Source: Peptostreptococcaceae bacterium VA2 (lineage in GTDB: Bacteria > Bacillota > Clostridia > Peptostreptococcales > Peptostreptococcaceae). Taken from it: a stretch of 64,000 nucleotides of DNA. The position numbers were made by a program, and so were the translations under genes. This document shows, piece by piece, positions 47,802 to 55,531 of the stretch. The stretch spans positions 1,860,001 through 1,924,000 of the forward strand of contig JMMB01000007.1 in assembly GCA_000686145.1 (NCBI GenBank), in the 5' to 3' direction. Within the stretch, counting starts at the first letter, position 1, and each line of letters opens with the position of its first letter. Below the pieces are notes generated by a model. The model was not told the DNA's origin. It ran no database searches and was given only the letters and a program-made list of their open reading frames with translations.

Positions 47802-48413
47802 TTAAGTAATATATATATCTGAAAATCCCTTAGACTTAGCTATTTCCATTTGATTTATAGCATTTTTCTTTTCTTTATAAGCACCTATGCAAACCTTATA
47901 CAGTCTATCTGTATCAACTTTTTTTAATCCAAATAACTCTATCAAATTATCTCTTATTACAGAAGCTACAGCCTTAATATTATTTTCAACTTTTAAATCA
48001 CTTTCTGCAGCTATATTAGATATAAAATCAACTTCAACTAAACACGCTGCCATCTTTGTGTGTTTTAAAACTGAAAGCTCCTTGCTTAACTTAACTTCCC
48101 TGTTTCTAACATTAAAAATCTTTGAAATATCTTCACATAAACTACTTGAAAACTCATTTAATTTTGCATATCCATTTGAATACTGCCAAACCTCAATTCC
48201 TCTAACACTCTTGTCTTTAGTTGAATTAACATGAATAGATAAAAAATAATCTGCTTTAAAATTATTTGCTATCTTGGACCTTTCACTAAGTGAAAGATAC
48301 TTATTTGTAAGCCTTGTAAACTTAATTTCTAGCCCACATCCCTTTAATAATTTATTTAGCTCTTTTCTATAGGGGGTAGCATCCGGAAAATGCAGAAATC
48401 GTACGTTAAGCAA
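47802..48413 (-). pseudogene. N-acetylmuramoyl-L-alanine amidase (phage lysin type), N-terminally truncated
   Basis: The frame encodes the C-terminal two-thirds of an Amidase_3 domain: RLTNKYLSLSERSKIANNFK, DYFLSIHVNSTKD (a zinc His), VRGIEVWQYSNGYAKL and AACLVEVDFISN (catalytic Glu). A short SPOR-like tail with LYKVCIGAYKEKKNAINQ follows and stops at YIT. The first part of the domain, with the first His and the Glu zinc ligand, is missing, and there is no ATG or ribosome binding site at the 5' end. It is therefore inactive by inference, and is probably what remains of a prophage endolysin. Confidence 0.75.
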
Positions 48414-48569
48414 AATTAAGCTAGTGTTTGCAATGGTTTTAGCATTTTAAGTATTTTTTACAAATTTACTAAAAATCAATGTTTTTGATAAACTTAATAA
48501 CTATTCTGATACAGGTCAATTGGGACTATCTAAAGCCTTGATTTTACTTGGTTTAATATGTGTCCGTGT

Positions 48570-48716
48570 ATGTATAATATTATGCAGAAAATAGATACTT
48601 CAACCTTAATTGCAATGGCGTTGTCTTTAGGAATAGGTATATCAATTGGATTATTTTTATTATCTGGAACATTTTATTTGATATGGAGATTTATCAGAGC
48701 CATTGAAACTAAATAA
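48570..48716 (+). CDS. Possible small single-span membrane protein
   Basis: A 48-codon plus-strand frame (ATG 48570) encodes one membrane helix, ALSLGIGISIGLFLLSGTFY, followed by LIWRFIRAIETK. There is no ribosome binding site before either possible ATG. A second frame just upstream (about 48478-48600) encodes FDKLNNYSDTGQLGLSKALI and a hydrophobic end. Both may be leftovers of a phage holin-type region. Weak call. Confidence 0.3.
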   Translation: MYNIMQKIDTSTLIAMALSLGIGISIGLFLLSGTFYLIWRFIRAIETK

Positions 48717-48747
48717 AAGCCCCACAAATGAAGTTATTATTTTTTCT

Positions 48748-48812
48748 ATGGAGTACAGTTCCCAGTCAGTCTGCACTTCGTCAGACTTTCCTTCGTAGGG
48801 GAGTCCCCCATA
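48748..48812. other. GC-rich block with two stable hairpins (candidate structured RNA or relic)
   Basis: About 65 bases of much higher GC than anything nearby. AGTCTG (48768-48773) and CAGACT (48782-48787) form one hairpin with an 8-base loop; GGGG-AGT-CCCC (48798-48808) forms another. The minus strand is open here, but its frame has no ribosome binding site. The region between the broken amidase and the DUF3298-like gene (48414-49021) otherwise holds only the weak small frames noted and a terminator. Confidence 0.35.
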
Positions 48813-48968
48813 AAGATGTATTCTTACTAAAATTGTAGTAAAAGGTGATGCTTTCGTGTACACTTATTTTTATAAGTTTTTGTCACTTTTATATTTTTTG
48901 AATATGTTGGTATAACTTTCGTTCATAGTTTATACACAATTTTTATACTATTATAATTTCCTTGTAAT

Positions 48969-48999
48969 TAAAAAAATGGCATCAAAGATGCCACCTTTT
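48969..48999 (-). terminator. Intrinsic terminator
   Basis: TGGCATC and GATGCCA pair around AAA and are followed by TTTTTTT on the minus strand, after the 49022-49852 gene. Confidence 0.85.
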
Positions 49000-49021
49000 T
49001 GCTAGAGTTTTTTTATTTTTC

Positions 49022-49852
49022 TCACTTATTATAGTTTAAATATTTACCAAATTCATCCCATGTTAGTTTAAATTTAGGAATACCTACATAATACGGAGCT
49101 ATTTCATAAAGTCCAAAATAAACTACAATACCATCTTCTTCTATATAAAAACTTTGATTATCACTTATTCCTTTAAAACCTTGTTCTTCGTTAAAATATA
49201 TATCTTTATTTTCTTGTATTTGTTGCTTTATATATTTATCAATTATAGTCTTATAATTAATATCTTTCTTAAACATATCTTTTAATTTTATTTCTTTTCC
49301 ACTTATCAAATCATAATTAAATGCTTTTAAATAACTCATTCCATGTGCACCACCTGTAAATTCATATAACTTCATAGGTATGCTTATTAAATTATTTTTA
49401 TTATAAGTAACCTTATAATCTGAATAAGCTTCGTATTGATACTTCATATATTTTTCTTTAGATTTTGAAAATATATCTTCATATTGTTTTTTATAATCTT
49501 TTGACTCTTCTTTTATCTTTTCTTTAAAGTTAACGCTATAATCACGCATTATTTTATTAATATTTTCAATTCCTTTAATATTAAAATCTTCATTTTCTAA
49601 ATATTTATTTTCAATTTTTAAATAAGGATAGCGAATATCAGACTTGAAAAATTCTGTATTTTCATTTATATTTTTTAGTTTTATATTAAAAATATCATTA
49701 ACATTCATTTTTTTATATTTAAGTAAAGATATTTCTACATTTTGTATTTTTTCCATATTTATATTTTCATTTAAATTAGCATATAAAAAAGATGTACTTA
49801 AAAGCACGCTCATCAAACTTACACATGTTATTTGTTTTGACTTTTTCATCAT
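49022..49852 (-). CDS. Secreted DUF3298/DUF4163 (RsiV-like) domain protein
   Basis: A 276-residue protein with a signal peptide (MMKKSKQITCVSLMSVLLST, cleavage near LYA-N) and a DUF4163-like N-terminal part (FKSDIRYPYLKIEN). A DUF3298 C-terminal domain follows, recognisable by YEFTGGAHGMSYLKAFNYDL, LKDMFKK, and GIVVYFGLYEIAPYYVGIPKF near the end. Such domains occur in anti-sigma factor RsiV, which binds lysozyme, and in many stand-alone secreted clostridial proteins. No transmembrane anchor or cytoplasmic anti-sigma part is present, so it is not an anti-sigma factor itself. The exact role is unknown. It is a single gene with its own terminator. Confidence 0.85.
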   Translation of the reverse strand: MMKKSKQITCVSLMSVLLSTSFLYANLNENINMEKIQNVEISLLKYKKMNVNDIFNIKLKNINENTEFFKSDIRYPYLKIENKYLENEDFNIKGIENINKIMRDYSVNFKEKIKEESKDYKKQYEDIFSKSKEKYMKYQYEAYSDYKVTYNKNNLISIPMKLYEFTGGAHGMSYLKAFNYDLISGKEIKLKDMFKKDINYKTIIDKYIKQQIQENKDIYFNEEQGFKGISDNQSFYIEEDGIVVYFGLYEIAPYYVGIPKFKLTWDEFGKYLNYNK

Positions 49853-49982
49853 AAGTACTCCTTAATATTTTTAGTTTATATTAAATATAGTTTCTTCTAT
49901 ACTTATATATCTATACTAAAAATATCATTTAATATTTATAGTAATTAAAATCAGTATCAAAACAGATGTAAATTTAAAATAG

Positions 49983-51863
49983 TTAAACTTCTTGGTTATT
50001 TAGCCAAGCTTGCATTAATTCTTCTAATTTCTCATTTAGCAATATTCTAGCTTCGTACAATTCATTAATTTCTTCATAGTTATTCTCTAATAAACTCAAC
50101 TTACCATCAACCTCTTTAATCTCTCTTTCTATCACAACTATGTCTCTTTCTATATTTTTTAAACTTTGTTTTGGAGTTAGTTTTTCTTTTGATTTCTCTT
50201 TTTTCTTTATATACTCTTTATTAATGTTTTTAGATGTATTTATTTTTATAGATTCTTCTTTTTTTGACTTATAATAATCATAATTGCCTAAATGCTCATT
50301 AAATATATGCTTATCAAGTTCTACAACTTTATCTGCAATTTTATTTATAAAATATCTATCATGAGATACAAAAAGTACAGTTCCTTTAAAATCTAAAATC
50401 GCTTTTTCTAGAACTTCTATAGAACTTATATCTAAATGATTTGTAGGTTCATCTAATATTAATAAATTAACTTTATTATAAAGCATCTTGCTAACAGTTA
50501 ACCTTGTCTTCTCTCCGCCTGATAAAGAACCTACTTTCTTAAATACACTTTCTTTGGTAAACATAAACTTAGCTAAGTAATGTCTGATATTTGCATCTGA
50601 TATTTCACAATTTCCTCTAAACCAATCTATAACACTAACTTTATCATCTTCAAATTCAATATTTTGAGGTAAATATCCTAAACTTTTATTACTTGAAATC
50701 TTCATATGTCCACTATCAATGCTTTGTTTTCCAATTATTATATCTATGAATGTAGATTTTCCAGATCCATTTTCACCTATAAGTGCTATTTTTTCTCCAT
50801 ATCTTAAAGTAAAATTAGCATTTTTTAAAAGTTTTTTATCTCCAATACATTTACTTACGTCTTCCATTATTACTACATCGCTAGATCCTCTATCACAATT
50901 ATTTATATCTAAATTAATTTGCTTTGACTTAGTAGCTGATATATCTATTTTCTCTATTTTATCTAATCTTTTTTGCATACTATTTGCTCTTTTTATAAAT
51001 TTTTCATTTTCACCATTTCTTGAAAATACCTTTAATCGTTTTATAGATTCTTCCATTTTATTTATTTCTTTTTGTTGTTCATTATATTCGTGTAATAACA
51101 GCTTTAAATCTTCTTCTTTTGTATTCACATACTTTGAAAAATTACCATAATAAGTTTTACTATTTAAATTTTCAATTTCTATAATTTTACTAACTGTTCT
51201 ATCTAAAAAATATCTATCATGCGATATTATAATTACACTACCTTTATATTCTTTTAAATACCCTTCTAACCAGTCTATAGATTTCATATCTAAATGATTA
51301 CTTGGCTCATCTAATAACAATATATTTGGATTTTCTATAAGTATTTTAGCTAGCATTATAGTTGTTTTTTCTCCACCACTTAAACAGTTGAATTCCTTTT
51401 CTCTCATTTCGCTTTTAATATTTAATCCTTCGCATACTTTATTTATTCTAGTGTCCTTTTCATATCCACCTAAAATTTCATATTTTTCTTGTAATGATGC
51501 ATACTGGCTTAATGTTTTATCTAGAGTTTGATTATTATGCATACTATCTTCTAATTTTTTTAATGATTCCTCTATTTTTACTAAATCTTTAAATGCACTA
51601 TTTAGTACATCTATTACTGTACAATTATTAAATGAATTTATTTGTTTCAAGTATCCTATTTTACTACCCTTTCTTATTAATATATTCCCCTCATCGTAAT
51701 TTTCTTCATTAGTTATAATATTAAAAATAGTACTTTTCCCACATCCATTTCTTCCAACTATAGCTACCTTTTCTCCCCTTTCAACTGAAAAACTTATATC
51801 ATTTAATATTAAATTTGCTCCAAAATACTTTTTTATATTTTTCAACTCTAACTCTATCATCAT
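49983..51863 (-). CDS. ABC-F family ATPase (ribosome protection type candidate)
   Basis: A 626-residue protein with two ABC domains and no membrane segments. Domain 1: GRNGCGKST (Walker A, about residue 38), LSGGEKTTIMLAK, NILLLDEPSNHLD. Domain 2: GENGSGKST, LSGGEKTRLTVSK, LLILDEPTNHLD. Between them lies a long charged interdomain linker (about residues 240-320), and the C-terminal ~80 residues form a coiled coil. ABC-F proteins act on the ribosome; several give resistance to antibiotics binding the peptidyl transferase centre. The ATG at 51863 follows AAAGGAGG. A leader ORF and two terminator hairpins upstream imply antibiotic-induced attenuation, which supports a resistance role over a housekeeping one. 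Confidence 0.9.
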   Translation of the reverse strand: MMIELELKNIKKYFGANLILNDISFSVERGEKVAIVGRNGCGKSTIFNIITNEENYDEGNILIRKGSKIGYLKQINSFNNCTVIDVLNSAFKDLVKIEESLKKLEDSMHNNQTLDKTLSQYASLQEKYEILGGYEKDTRINKVCEGLNIKSEMREKEFNCLSGGEKTTIMLAKILIENPNILLLDEPSNHLDMKSIDWLEGYLKEYKGSVIIISHDRYFLDRTVSKIIEIENLNSKTYYGNFSKYVNTKEEDLKLLLHEYNEQQKEINKMEESIKRLKVFSRNGENEKFIKRANSMQKRLDKIEKIDISATKSKQINLDINNCDRGSSDVVIMEDVSKCIGDKKLLKNANFTLRYGEKIALIGENGSGKSTFIDIIIGKQSIDSGHMKISSNKSLGYLPQNIEFEDDKVSVIDWFRGNCEISDANIRHYLAKFMFTKESVFKKVGSLSGGEKTRLTVSKMLYNKVNLLILDEPTNHLDISSIEVLEKAILDFKGTVLFVSHDRYFINKIADKVVELDKHIFNEHLGNYDYYKSKKEESIKINTSKNINKEYIKKKEKSKEKLTPKQSLKNIERDIVVIEREIKEVDGKLSLLENNYEEINELYEARILLNEKLEELMQAWLNNQEV

Positions 51864-51887
51864 CCATTCCTCCTTTTATTTTTACGC

Positions 51888-51921
51888 AAAAAAGCCTGAG
51901 CAAAATACATGCTCAGACTTT
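51888..51921 (-). terminator. Attenuator hairpin directly before the ABC-F gene
   Basis: On the minus strand AGTCTGAGCA pairs with TGCTCAGGCT around a 7-base loop, followed by TTTTTT, ending about 25 bases before the ABC-F start. Placed in a leader, it must be bypassed for the gene to be expressed. Confidence 0.8.
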
Positions 51922-51922
51922 T

Positions 51923-51952
51923 AAAAAAATCCGAATAAGAAACCCTATCCAG
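51923..51952 (-). terminator. Second attenuator-like hairpin in the ABC-F leader
   Basis: On the minus strand CTGGATA and TATTCGG pair (with G-U pairs) around an 8-base loop and are followed by ATTTTTTT. It stands just upstream of the first attenuator hairpin. Confidence 0.5.
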
Positions 51953-51999
51953 ATAAAATTTTAATAAATTTTATATTTGGTTAAAGTATTATACTTGCT

Positions 52000-52116
52000 T
52001 TATAAATTCAAACATTTAATTTTAGACGTACTTATCCCATAAATAGCTTTTCTTGCTGAAATATTGAAATTAACTTCTCTAACTTTTGACATTTGATCAA
52101 TAAAACAAAGTTTCAT
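52000..52116 (-). CDS. Leader peptide of the ABC-F gene
   Basis: A 38-codon ORF with a strong AAAGGAGGG before ATG 52116, encoding a peptide that begins MKLCFIDQMSKVREVNF and ends KCLNL. It lies between a promoter (52154-52182) and the attenuator hairpins of the ABC-F gene. Such leader ORFs let drug-stalled ribosomes prevent terminator formation. The peptide itself need have no function. Ribosome stalling here is inferred from the arrangement. Confidence 0.75.
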   Translation of the reverse strand: MKLCFIDQMSKVREVNFNISARKAIYGISTSKIKCLNL

Positions 52117-52153
52117 TCTTTAACCCTCCTTTAAAATGTAATTAATCTATTCT

Positions 52154-52182
52154 AGAATATCTCCAATTTCCAAATAATTCAA
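52154..52182 (-). promoter_or_regulatory. Promoter of the ABC-F leader transcript
   Basis: On the minus strand TTGAAT (52177-52182) and TATTCT (52154-52159) with a 17-base spacer, 38 bases before the leader ORF. Confidence 0.6.
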
Positions 52183-52198
52183 TCTTTTTTTATAATTT

Positions 52199-52648
52199 TT
52201 ATAGCACGAAAAAGCACCTATCAAATTGACTATAGATATCTTCTTTTAGTGCCTTATTTTCAATTTCTGGTTTAATTTGGGTATGCGCTAGATACTTGTC
52301 ATAGACATCACGTGATACTTTTAATATTTTACATATAGTTATAATATTGAAATTTTTGTTGTTTTGTTCCTTGAGAAAGGTAAAATACTTTTTTAGAATT
52401 TCACATTCCTTTTGTAGAGATTCTATTTAACTTTTTGATTTTTTTATTTCAAGCTCACTATTTATACGAGCATTTCCATGACTGCTAGAAGCTTCATCAC
52501 CATTAGTTTTATATTCATTTATCCATCTACAAACCAAATCTGTAGAAAGTTCTAATTCTTTAGCTATTTGTGTTGTTTTTTTACCTTCCTCAATGACTTG
52601 TTTAACAACTTTGAGTTTAAACTCTTTGTTGTCTTTTTTTATTCGCAT
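52199..52648 (-). pseudogene. IS3-family (IS150-type) transposase remnant, OrfA plus start of OrfB
   Basis: From ATG 52648 the frame encodes OrfA: MRIKKDNKEFKLKVVKQVIE, then the HTH TTQIAKELELSTDLVCRWIN and ARINSELEIKK. It meets a TAA at 52427, then continues in the same frame as IESLQKECEILKKYFTFLKE and FNIITICKILKVSRDVY, the start of OrfB, to a TAA at 52199. The catalytic DDE part of OrfB is absent. It lies in the upstream region of the ABC-F leader promoter. The remnant cannot transpose by itself. Confidence 0.8.
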
Positions 52649-52745
52649 AAAACTCCATACCAACATCTCCACCACCGATTACAATAGCACTTTTACCTAC
52701 ATTTATCTTACCGTCTTTACTTTTTGCTTCTGCTAAGAAACAACT
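52649..52745 (-). pseudogene. Fragment of an FAD/NAD(P)-dependent oxidoreductase next to the IS3 remnant
   Basis: Just upstream of the IS3 OrfA start and in its frame, the minus strand encodes AEAKSKDGKINVGKSAIVIG and then GGDVGMEF, a typical dinucleotide-binding GxGxxG-like strand-turn-helix (VIGGGDVGME). It stops making sense on both sides. It looks like about 30 codons of a flavoprotein gene cut by insertion and later deletion. Confidence 0.5.
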
Positions 52746-52777
52746 ACAAATGTATCTTTTAATAATTAGAACTTCAT

Positions 52778-52821
52778 ACAAAAAAGAGTATCTTTTAATG
52801 ATTGAATTCATTTTAAGATAC
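52778..52821 (-). terminator. Intrinsic terminator of the GntR-family gene
   Basis: On the minus strand GTATCTTAAAATGA pairs with TCATTAAAAGATAC and is followed by TCTTTTTTG, 20 bases past the regulator's stop codon. A partial copy of its right arm recurs at 52752-52767. Confidence 0.75.
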
Positions 52822-52840
52822 CCTTTGTAATAATAGAAAA

Positions 52841-53512
52841 TTATAAATTATAACTTTCTATAAAACTCTTCTTTGCATTAACGATGTGGGCTCTAGATTC
52901 TTTTTCTGCTAAAACTTCATCACCTTCTGCTATAGCATCTGCAATCTTTATATGTTCTGCTAATGCTAATTCTCTTCTTTTAATATTGTTTAAGCTTATT
53001 TTTCTTAAACTCTTCAAGTACTCATATATATGCTCTAATTGTTCGACTAATCTTTTATTTTTACTTGCATGAAGAATTATTGAGTTAAATTCTGAATGTG
53101 CTGTTGCATATTTAGTATACTCCATATCACTTGTATTACCCTCCATAATACTTAGTATTTCTTTTAGCTTTCTTATTTCTACTCTAGATATATTTAGACA
53201 TGCAAGTCTTACAGCTAACCCTTCTAAAACTTCTCTTAAATCATATATTTCAATAGCATCTTCTATTGAAATTCCTTTTACCAATGTTCCTTTTCTTGGC
53301 ATATTAATAGCTAGCCCTTCTATCTCTAGCTGTCTCAATGCCTCTCTAACAGGAGTTCTACTAACTCCCATACTTGATGCAATTATATTCTCTACTAATC
53401 TATCCCCTGGTTTTACTTTATTTTCAAAAATAGCATTTCTAAGTTCATATAATACTATTTCTCTCATTGGTCTTAAATCTGAGCTTTCTACTTTATTAAA
53501 TATCGTTTCCAC
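52841..53512 (-). CDS. GntR-family (FadR/FCD) transcriptional regulator
   Basis: A 223-residue regulator. The winged HTH spans residues ~18-80 (LRNAIFENKVKPGDRLVENI, then SRTPVREALRQLEIEGLAIN) and the FCD effector domain follows (IYDLREVLEGLAVRLACLNI, YATAHSEFNSIILHASKNKR). FCD metal or acid ligands (Asp, His) are present. It starts with GTG 53512 after ATAAGGAG. It lies downstream of the oad genes in the same direction, behind a terminator and with its own promoter. It is a paralogue of the GntR protein at 57.3 kb. Target unknown; control of organic-acid metabolism is plausible. Confidence 0.9.
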   Translation of the reverse strand: METIFNKVESSDLRPMREIVLYELRNAIFENKVKPGDRLVENIIASSMGVSRTPVREALRQLEIEGLAINMPRKGTLVKGISIEDAIEIYDLREVLEGLAVRLACLNISRVEIRKLKEILSIMEGNTSDMEYTKYATAHSEFNSIILHASKNKRLVEQLEHIYEYLKSLRKISLNNIKRRELALAEHIKIADAIAEGDEVLAEKESRAHIVNAKKSFIESYNL

Positions 53513-53544
53513 TTTAATTACTCCTTATTTACAGTCATTATTAA

Positions 53545-53574
53545 ATTATACCCTAAGTTTTTTGTATTTTTCAA
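53545..53574 (-). promoter_or_regulatory. Promoter of the GntR-family gene
   Basis: On the minus strand TTGAAA (53569-53574) and TATAAT (53545-53550) with an 18-base spacer, about 33 bases before the GTG start. Confidence 0.6.
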
Positions 53575-53614
53575 TGATAAAAATTTATTTCTAATATATT
53601 TTTTCTATACATAT

Positions 53615-53661
53615 AAAAATATGCACCTGATAGATTATACCATCAAAGTGCATATTTTTAT
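53615..53661. terminator. Intrinsic terminator at the end of the oad operon
   Basis: AAAAATATGCAC and GTGCATATTTTT form a 12-bp outer stem with a smaller inner TGAT/ATCA pairing, just past the oadB stop. Confidence 0.85.
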
Positions 53662-53679
53662 CTATTAAATAATAATTAA

Positions 53680-54810
53680 TTAAGCAAAAAACTTAAGTAA
53701 TACACCTGCAACTACTGCAGATCCTATAACTCCTGATATATTTGGCCCCATTGCATGCATAAGTAAGAAATTTGAAGGATTTTCTTCTTGTCCAATTTTT
53801 TGTACAACTCTCGCTGCCATTGGTACTGCAGAAACCCCTGCTGCACCTATCATTGGATTTATCTTTCCTTTAGTTAACTTACACATTAACTTACCAAATA
53901 ATACTCCTGATGCTGTACCTACAGAGAATGCTGCAAGTCCCATTGCTATTATACCTAAAGTTTGTACTGATAGTAATGTTTCAGCATTAGTAGTTGCTCC
54001 AACTGTTAATCCTAAGAATATAGTAATTATATACATTAATGAGTTTTGAGCAGTCTCTACTAACTTTGGAACTATACCTGATTCTTTTAATAAGTTACCA
54101 AACATAAGCATACCTATAAGTGGTGCTGAAGTTGGTAATAATCCTATAACTATTATCATTGCTACTACTGGGAATACTAATTTCTCAGTTCTTGAAACTG
54201 GTCTTAATTGTTCCATTTTTACGTTACGCTCTTCTTTAGTTGTTAATGCTCTAATGATTGGCGGTTGTATAACTGGAACTAAAGCCATGTATGAATAAGC
54301 AGCTAGTGCTATTGTTCCTAATAAATGTGGTGCTAATTGTCCTGTTAATTGTATTGCTGTTGGTCCATCTGCTCCACCTATTATACCTATAGATGCTGCT
54401 TCTGGTCCTGTAAATCCTAAAGCTATTGCTCCTAAGAATGCAAAGAATATACCAAATTGAGCTGCTGCTCCAAGTAACATTGTCTTAGGGTTTGCTATCA
54501 TTGGTCCAAAGTCTGTACCTGCACCTATACATAAGAATATTATTGGTGGGTAGATACCAAGTTTAACCCCTTGATATAGGTAGTAGAATAATCCACCATT
54601 TTGACCATCAGTGGCTGGATTCATTAAGTCTACTCCTGGCATATTAGCAAGTAACATACCTACTGATATTGGTATTAATAGATACGGCTCGTATCCTTTC
54701 GCTATAGCTAAGTATAAAAATAAACATGCTATTCCTATTACTATTAAACTCTTTATCGACATCATTGCAAATCCTGATTCTGCAAAGAATTGAATTATCA
54801 TTTCTCCCAT
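53680..54810 (-). CDS. oadB: Oxaloacetate decarboxylase beta subunit (Na+ pump)
   Basis: A 376-residue integral membrane subunit that decarboxylates carboxybiotin and drives Na+ export. Conserved regions: GIYPPIIFLCIGAGTDFGPM, GIIGGADGPTAIQLTGQLAP (Asp in the Na+ path), SYMALVPVIQPPIIRALTT and GKINPMIGAAGVSAVPMAAR near the end. About 9-11 membrane segments. Homologues serve glutaconyl-CoA and methylmalonyl-CoA decarboxylases, so the substrate rests on oadA. The ATG at 54810 follows AAGGAGGAA. It is the last gene of the four-gene operon oadA-oadG-biotin carrier-oadB. Confidence 0.92.
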   Translation of the reverse strand: MGEMIIQFFAESGFAMMSIKSLIVIGIACLFLYLAIAKGYEPYLLIPISVGMLLANMPGVDLMNPATDGQNGGLFYYLYQGVKLGIYPPIIFLCIGAGTDFGPMIANPKTMLLGAAAQFGIFFAFLGAIALGFTGPEAASIGIIGGADGPTAIQLTGQLAPHLLGTIALAAYSYMALVPVIQPPIIRALTTKEERNVKMEQLRPVSRTEKLVFPVVAMIIVIGLLPTSAPLIGMLMFGNLLKESGIVPKLVETAQNSLMYIITIFLGLTVGATTNAETLLSVQTLGIIAMGLAAFSVGTASGVLFGKLMCKLTKGKINPMIGAAGVSAVPMAARVVQKIGQEENPSNFLLMHAMGPNISGVIGSAVVAGVLLKFFA

Positions 54811-54837
54811 GTTGCTTTTCCTCCTTCAGATAGCCTA

Positions 54838-55173
54838 TTAAGCTATTTCTAATATGCTGTCACCAAGGTTTACATTTTGTCCTTTGTCAACACTTATTGA
54901 TGCAACTTGCCCATCAGCTGGTGCAACTATTTCATTTTCCATCTTCATAGCTTCAAGTATAACTAGTACTTGACCTTTTTTAACTGCTTGCCCTTGCTTT
55001 ACTAATACATTTAATATTGTTCCTGGCATTGGAGCAGTTACGCTTTCTCTACTTGCAACTGGCTTAGCAGCTGGTGCTGCAGTTTGCTTTGGAGTAGTTC
55101 CTGCTGCTACTTCTTCTATTTCAACTTCGTATACTTTTCCATTTAATGTTATATGATATGTTTTAGCGCTCAT
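54838..55173 (-). CDS. Biotin carboxyl carrier protein of the decarboxylase
   Basis: A 111-residue protein: residues 1-22 form a small N-terminal element ([17 protein letters not shown]), then an Ala/Pro-rich linker, then the biotinyl domain (about 40-111) with the biotinylated Lys in [14 protein letters not shown]. It shuttles the carboxyl group from OadA to OadB. In some bacteria this domain is fused to OadA; here it is separate, and OadA is correspondingly short (465 residues). The ATG at 55173 follows AAGGAAGGTAAT. Confidence 0.92.
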   Translation of the reverse strand: MSAKTYHITLNGKVYEVEIEEVAAGTTPKQTAAPAAKPVASRESVTAPMPGTILNVLVKQGQAVKKGQVLVILEAMKMENEIVAPADGQVASISVDKGQNVNLGDSILEIA

Positions 55174-55228
55174 TTTTTATTACCTTCCTTTAAACCGTAA
55201 ATTATTTAAGTTTTAATTTTATTAAATA

Positions 55229-55513
55229 CTATTTTACTCTTTTTATGCTTGTTACGTGAAGATTTGGATTTACTTTTCCTTCTCCAGCCATTATAGAAGC
55301 TGCTATTGCAACTACTACCTTTTCTTCTTCATTATCATCATCTTCTACTACTGTTTGTGCAACTTCTTTCTTAACATCAGCTTTAGGATTTTCTTTGAAT
55401 ATGTGCTTAAAAGAACCTAATATAAGTGAAATCACTAATAATGTTAAGAATACTATTGTCATACTTGATAGTGTTACTGATAATGCTTGTATTAATGTTA
55501 GTTTTTCTCCCAT
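55229..55513 (-). CDS. oadG: Oxaloacetate decarboxylase gamma-like small membrane subunit
   Basis: A 94-residue protein with one N-terminal membrane helix (ALSVTLSSMTIVFLTLLVIS) followed by an acidic linker and a C-terminal part containing VVVAIAASIMAGEGKVNPN, as in OadG/GcdD-like subunits that anchor the complex and bind its alpha subunit. It lies directly after oadA (18 bases). The ATG at 55513 follows GGGTGATAAT. Sequence conservation in this family is low, so the call leans on size, topology and position. Confidence 0.8.
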   Translation of the reverse strand: MGEKLTLIQALSVTLSSMTIVFLTLLVISLILGSFKHIFKENPKADVKKEVAQTVVEDDDNEEEKVVVAIAASIMAGEGKVNPNLHVTSIKRVK

Positions 55514-55531
55514 AATATTATCACCCGTTCT

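Noticed and set aside
48660-48863. Minus-strand 67-codon ORF over the GC-rich block
   Set aside because: It lacks a ribosome binding site, overlaps the opposite small membrane ORF and looks like a by-product of a stop-free GC-rich stretch.
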